This document shows, piece after piece, positions 5,010 to 7,760 of a DNA stretch of 7,760 bases. Position 1 is the first letter of the stretch. Each line of letters begins with the position of its first letter. The DNA comes from Pseudomonadota bacterium (GTDB lineage: Bacteria > Pseudomonadota > Gammaproteobacteria > Burkholderiales > Burkholderiaceae_E): contig JAEWEW010000174.1 in NCBI GenBank assembly GCA_023389175.1, positions 1 to 7,760 on the forward strand, read 5' to 3'. A program made the position numbers and the translations under genes. The notes beneath the pieces are model-generated. The model ran no database searches. It was not told the origin of the DNA and was given only the letters and a program-made list of their open reading frames with translations.

Positions 5010-7760
5010 GTTCCAGAAAGTCCTCACCAGCATCTTCGGCAGCCGCAATCAGCGGCTGTTGAAACAGTACGGGAAAGCGGTCGAGGGAATCAATGCCCTC
5101 GAGTCGTCGCTCTCGGCGCTGTCTGATGACGAGCTGAGAGCGAAGACGGTCGAGTTCCGCGAGCGTATCGCGAACGAGACCGCCGCCGGGAAGGATCTCG
5201 CCCAGGCGTTGCAGGACCTGCTGCCGGAGGCCTTCGCCGTCTGCCGCGAAGGCGCGAAGCGCGCGCTGGGGATGCGTCACTTCGATGTCCAGCTGGTTGG
5301 CGGCATGGTCTTGCACAACGGCAAGATCGCGGAGATGCGTACCGGCGAGGGCAAGACCCTCACGGCGACGCTGCCGGTCTACCTGAACAGCCTGGCCGGC
5401 CGCGGCGTGCACGTGGTCACGGTGAACGACTACCTCGCGACCCGCGACGCCGAGTGGATGGGCCGGCTGTACCGCTTCCTGGGCCTCTCGGTGGGCGTCA
5501 TCGTCTCCCAGCAGCCGCAGGAGGAGAAGCGCGCCGCCTATGCCGCGGACATCACCTACGGCACCAACAACGAGTACGGCTTCGACTACCTGCGCGACAA
5601 CATGGTGTACGACGCCGCCGCGCGGATGCAGCGCAAGCTGTTCTACGCGATCGTCGACGAGGTGGACTCGATCCTGATCGACGAGGCCCGCACGCCGCTC
5701 ATCATCTCCGGGCCGGCCGAGGAGCATGCGGATCTCTACATCCGCATGAACGCTGTGCCGCCGCTGCTGGAGCCGATGGAGTCCGAGCCCAAGTCCGATG
5801 CGCCGGACGTGCCGGGCGACTACTGGGTGGACCGCAAGGCCCACCAGGTCCACCTGTCGGAGGCGGGGCACGAGCATGCCGAGGAGATCCTCACCCGGAT
5901 GGGCCTGCTGCCGGAAGGCGCGAGCCTCTACGATCCGTCCAACATCGCGCTGATCCACCACCTGATGGTGGCGCTGCGCGCGCACACGCTTTACCACCGG
6001 GACCAGCACTACGTGGTCCAGAACGGCGAGGTGGTGATCGTCGACGAGTTCACCGGCCGCCTGATGGTCGGCCGGCGCTGGTCGGACGGGCTGCACCAGG
6101 GCGTGGAGGCGAAGGAAGGCGTCAAGATCCAGTCCGAGAACCAGACGCTCGCCTCGATCACCTTCCAGAACTACTTCCGGATGTACGAGAAGCTGGCCGG
6201 CATGACCGGCACGGCGGACACGGAAGCCTACGAGTTCCAGGAGATCTACAAGCTCGAGACGGTGGTGGTGCCCACCCATCGGCCGATGATCCGCAAGGAC
6301 CTGCAGGACCAGGTGTTCCGCACGGCGCGCGAGAAGTACAACGCCATCCTGGAGGACATCCGGGACTGCCACGAGCGCGGCCAGCCGGTGCTGGTCGGCA
6401 CCACCTCGATCGAGAACTCGGAGCTGCTCTCCGGCCTGCTCGACGAGCACAAGCTGCCGCACAACGTGCTGAATGCGAAGCAGCATGCTCGCGAGGCGGA
6501 GATCGTGGCCCAGGCAGGCAGGCCCAGGCAGATCACCATCGCGACCAACATGGCCGGCCGCGGCACCGACATCGTGCTCGGCGGCAGCGTCGAGAAGCTG
6601 GTGGACGCGGTCAACGCGCGCGAGGACCTGCCGGCGCCGGAGAAGTCGTCCCAGGTGGAGAAGCTGCGCAGCGAATGGAGTGCCCTGCACCAGGCGGTGA
6701 TCGAGGCGGGCGGCCTGCACATCGTCGGCACCGAGCGGCATGAGTCGCGCCGGATCGACAACCAGCTGCGCGGCCGTTCCGGACGCCAGGGGGATCCGGG
6801 CTCCTCGCGGTTCTACCTGTCGATGGAGGATCCGCTCCTCAAGATCTTCGCCGGCGACCGCCTCAAGGCGATCATGGACCGGCTGAAGCTGCCGGAGGGC
6901 GAGGCGATCGAGTCCGGCATGGTGTCGCGGTCGATCGAGTCGGCGCAGCGCAAGGTCGAGGCGCGCAACTTCGACATCCGCAAGCAGCTCCTGGAATACG
7001 ACGACGTCGCCAACGAGCAGCGCAAGGTCATCTACGGCCAGCGCAACGAGCTGCTGGACTCGGCCGACGTCTCGGAGCTGGTCACCAGCCTGCGGCGCGG
7101 CGTGTTCGAGGAAGTGTTCCGCCGCCACATCCCGGTCGACAGCATCGAGGAGCAGTGGGACGTCGCCGGGCTCGAGACCGAGCTCCGGAACGAGTGGCAG
7201 CTGACGGTGCCGCTCGCGCAGGTGATGACGGAGAATCCGGACCTGTCCGACGAGGAGCTGCTCGAGCGAGTGCAGTCGGCTGCCGATGCCCACTACCAGG
7301 GGAAGGTCGACCTGGTCGGGCGCGAGGCTTTCGGCAACTTCGAGCGGTCCATCACCCTGCAGTCGATCGACCAGCACTGGCGCGAGCACCTCGCCGCGCT
7401 CGACTACCTGCGCCAGGGCATCCACCTGCGCGGCTACGCGCAGAAGAACCCCAAGCAGGAGTACAAGCGCGAGGCCTTCGAGCTCTTCGAGCGGATGCTG
7501 CAGACCATCCGCAACGAGGTCACGCGGGTGCTGATGAACGTGCAGATCCAGACCGCGGCGCAGGCCGAGGAAGTGGCCGAGCAGGTGGAGGACAAGGCCG
7601 AGGCCGCCTACGGCGGCGCGAGCTATGTCCATGCCGATGCGGCCGGCGCGGGTACCGCCGAAGAGGAGACCGAGTCGGTGGCGCTGCGCCTGCAGACCGT
7701 CGGCGCGGAGGCCGACGGGGACGAAGGGCCGCAACCCTTCCGCCGCTTCGGGCAGAAGAT
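5008..7760 (+). CDS. secA: Preprotein translocase ATPase SecA, 3' partial
   Basis: SecA binds unfolded preproteins and pushes them through SecYEG using ATP, at the inner face of the cytoplasmic membrane. 917 codons are visible without a stop, from the ATG at 5008 (MFQKVLTSIFG, the family N-terminus) to the window edge. The Walker A motif MRTGEGKT is at 110-117 and VNDYLA at 139-144. Walker B VDEVDS is at 216-221, followed by IDEARTPLIISG. The preprotein cross-linking domain spans roughly 230-370, with DEFTGRLMVGRRWSDG at its end. NBD2 includes GMTGTA (398-403), MAGRGTDIVLGG (515-526) and QLRGRSGRQGD (586-596) with the arginine fingers. The scaffold helix and wing domains follow, including DQHWREHLAALDYLRQGI near residue 790. 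After about 840 comes the acidic Ala/Glu-rich linker, and the window stops at FRRFGQK. The short Cys-rich zinc tail normally follows within a few residues, so probably about 20-25 residues are missing. No SecM-like gene precedes it. Confidence 0.98.
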   Translation, partial: MFQKVLTSIFGSRNQRLLKQYGKAVEGINALESSLSALSDDELRAKTVEFRERIANETAAGKDLAQALQDLLPEAFAVCREGAKRALGMRHFDVQLVGGMVLHNGKIAEMRTGEGKTLTATLPVYLNSLAGRGVHVVTVNDYLATRDAEWMGRLYRFLGLSVGVIVSQQPQEEKRAAYAADITYGTNNEYGFDYLRDNMVYDAAARMQRKLFYAIVDEVDSILIDEARTPLIISGPAEEHADLYIRMNAVPPLLEPMESEPKSDAPDVPGDYWVDRKAHQVHLSEAGHEHAEEILTRMGLLPEGASLYDPSNIALIHHLMVALRAHTLYHRDQHYVVQNGEVVIVDEFTGRLMVGRRWSDGLHQGVEAKEGVKIQSENQTLASITFQNYFRMYEKLAGMTGTADTEAYEFQEIYKLETVVVPTHRPMIRKDLQDQVFRTAREKYNAILEDIRDCHERGQPVLVGTTSIENSELLSGLLDEHKLPHNVLNAKQHAREAEIVAQAGRPRQITIATNMAGRGTDIVLGGSVEKLVDAVNAREDLPAPEKSSQVEKLRSEWSALHQAVIEAGGLHIVGTERHESRRIDNQLRGRSGRQGDPGSSRFYLSMEDPLLKIFAGDRLKAIMDRLKLPEGEAIESGMVSRSIESAQRKVEARNFDIRKQLLEYDDVANEQRKVIYGQRNELLDSADVSELVTSLRRGVFEEVFRRHIPVDSIEEQWDVAGLETELRNEWQLTVPLAQVMTENPDLSDEELLERVQSAADAHYQGKVDLVGREAFGNFERSITLQSIDQHWREHLAALDYLRQGIHLRGYAQKNPKQEYKREAFELFERMLQTIRNEVTRVLMNVQIQTAAQAEEVAEQVEDKAEAAYGGASYVHADAAGAGTAEEETESVALRLQTVGAEADGDEGPQPFRRFGQK
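5040..5058. repeat. Perfect 7-bp hairpin in the first codons of secA
   Basis: CAGCCGC (5040-5046) pairs with GCGGCTG (5052-5058) around a 5-base AATCA loop, in secA codons 11-17. On the plus strand it would form in the early coding region of the secA mRNA. On the minus strand it would lie in the leader of dciA if that gene starts at 5009. Hairpins near a start codon can affect translation, but nothing else supports a regulatory role here. Confidence 0.3.

Noticed and set aside
5064..5093. Minus-strand promoter for dciA inside secA (TTGATT, 18-base gap, TACTGT).
   Set aside because: The -10 matches consensus at only three of six bases, so it is not strong enough to annotate, although a dciA promoter should lie in this area.
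5454..6743. Long plus-strand frame within secA, in a different frame.
   Set aside because: The Arg/Gly/Pro/Ala-rich composition marks it as a shadow. The secA frame runs through the same bases with every family motif intact, so it is not evidence of a frameshift.
4342..7734. A very long stop-free minus-strand frame (1130 codons) antisense to secA and overlapping dciA in another frame.
   Set aside because: It mirrors the codon bias of secA in GC-rich DNA. Its reading is Leu/Val/Arg/His-rich with no recognisable domain, and it crosses two real genes.
1..7760. Mobile element, CRISPR array, tRNA or defence system.
   Set aside because: No transposase, integrase, terminal repeats, spaced repeats or tRNA-like fold was seen. 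Every substantial coding stretch except the small 59-residue membrane protein belongs to a known housekeeping family.

Overview
The window is GC-rich, ordinary chromosomal DNA from a Gram-negative proteobacterium. The best guess is a betaproteobacterium or close relative. This rests on the gene order ftsA, ftsZ, peroxiredoxin, lpxC, small membrane protein, dciA (reverse strand), secA, and on the character of the FtsZ, LpxC and FtsA sequences. LpxC shows that the cell makes lipid A. This is the distal end of the division and cell wall (dcw) cluster running into secA. I see no insertion sequence, tRNA, rRNA, CRISPR array or sign of recent transfer.

Layout, left to right. ftsA (1-1227) lacks only its first few codons. 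A 105-base spacer with two hairpins and a strong Shine-Dalgarno leads into a complete ftsZ (1333-2493). A 286-base spacer rich in inverted repeats follows, then a Prx5-type peroxiredoxin (2780-3283) and lpxC (3319-4248). A 59-residue protein with two predicted membrane helices (4277-4456) ends the forward run. A 34-base gap separates it from a convergent DUF721/DciA gene on the minus strand (4491-5009). secA begins at 5008 and is open to the window edge, which falls just before its expected C-terminal zinc-binding tail.

How the genes relate. FtsA tethers FtsZ filaments to the membrane at the division site. LpxC commits UDP-GlcNAc derivatives to lipid A, SecA drives protein export, and DciA acts with the replicative helicase. 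The peroxiredoxin probably removes peroxides in the cytoplasm. All are housekeeping functions of growth and division.

No new system is evident. The points most worth a second look are a lysine inside the GTP-binding signature loop of FtsZ, the divergent dciA and secA start codons that share one CATG palindrome with each gene's expression signals inside the other, and the inverted repeats of the ftsZ-peroxiredoxin spacer.
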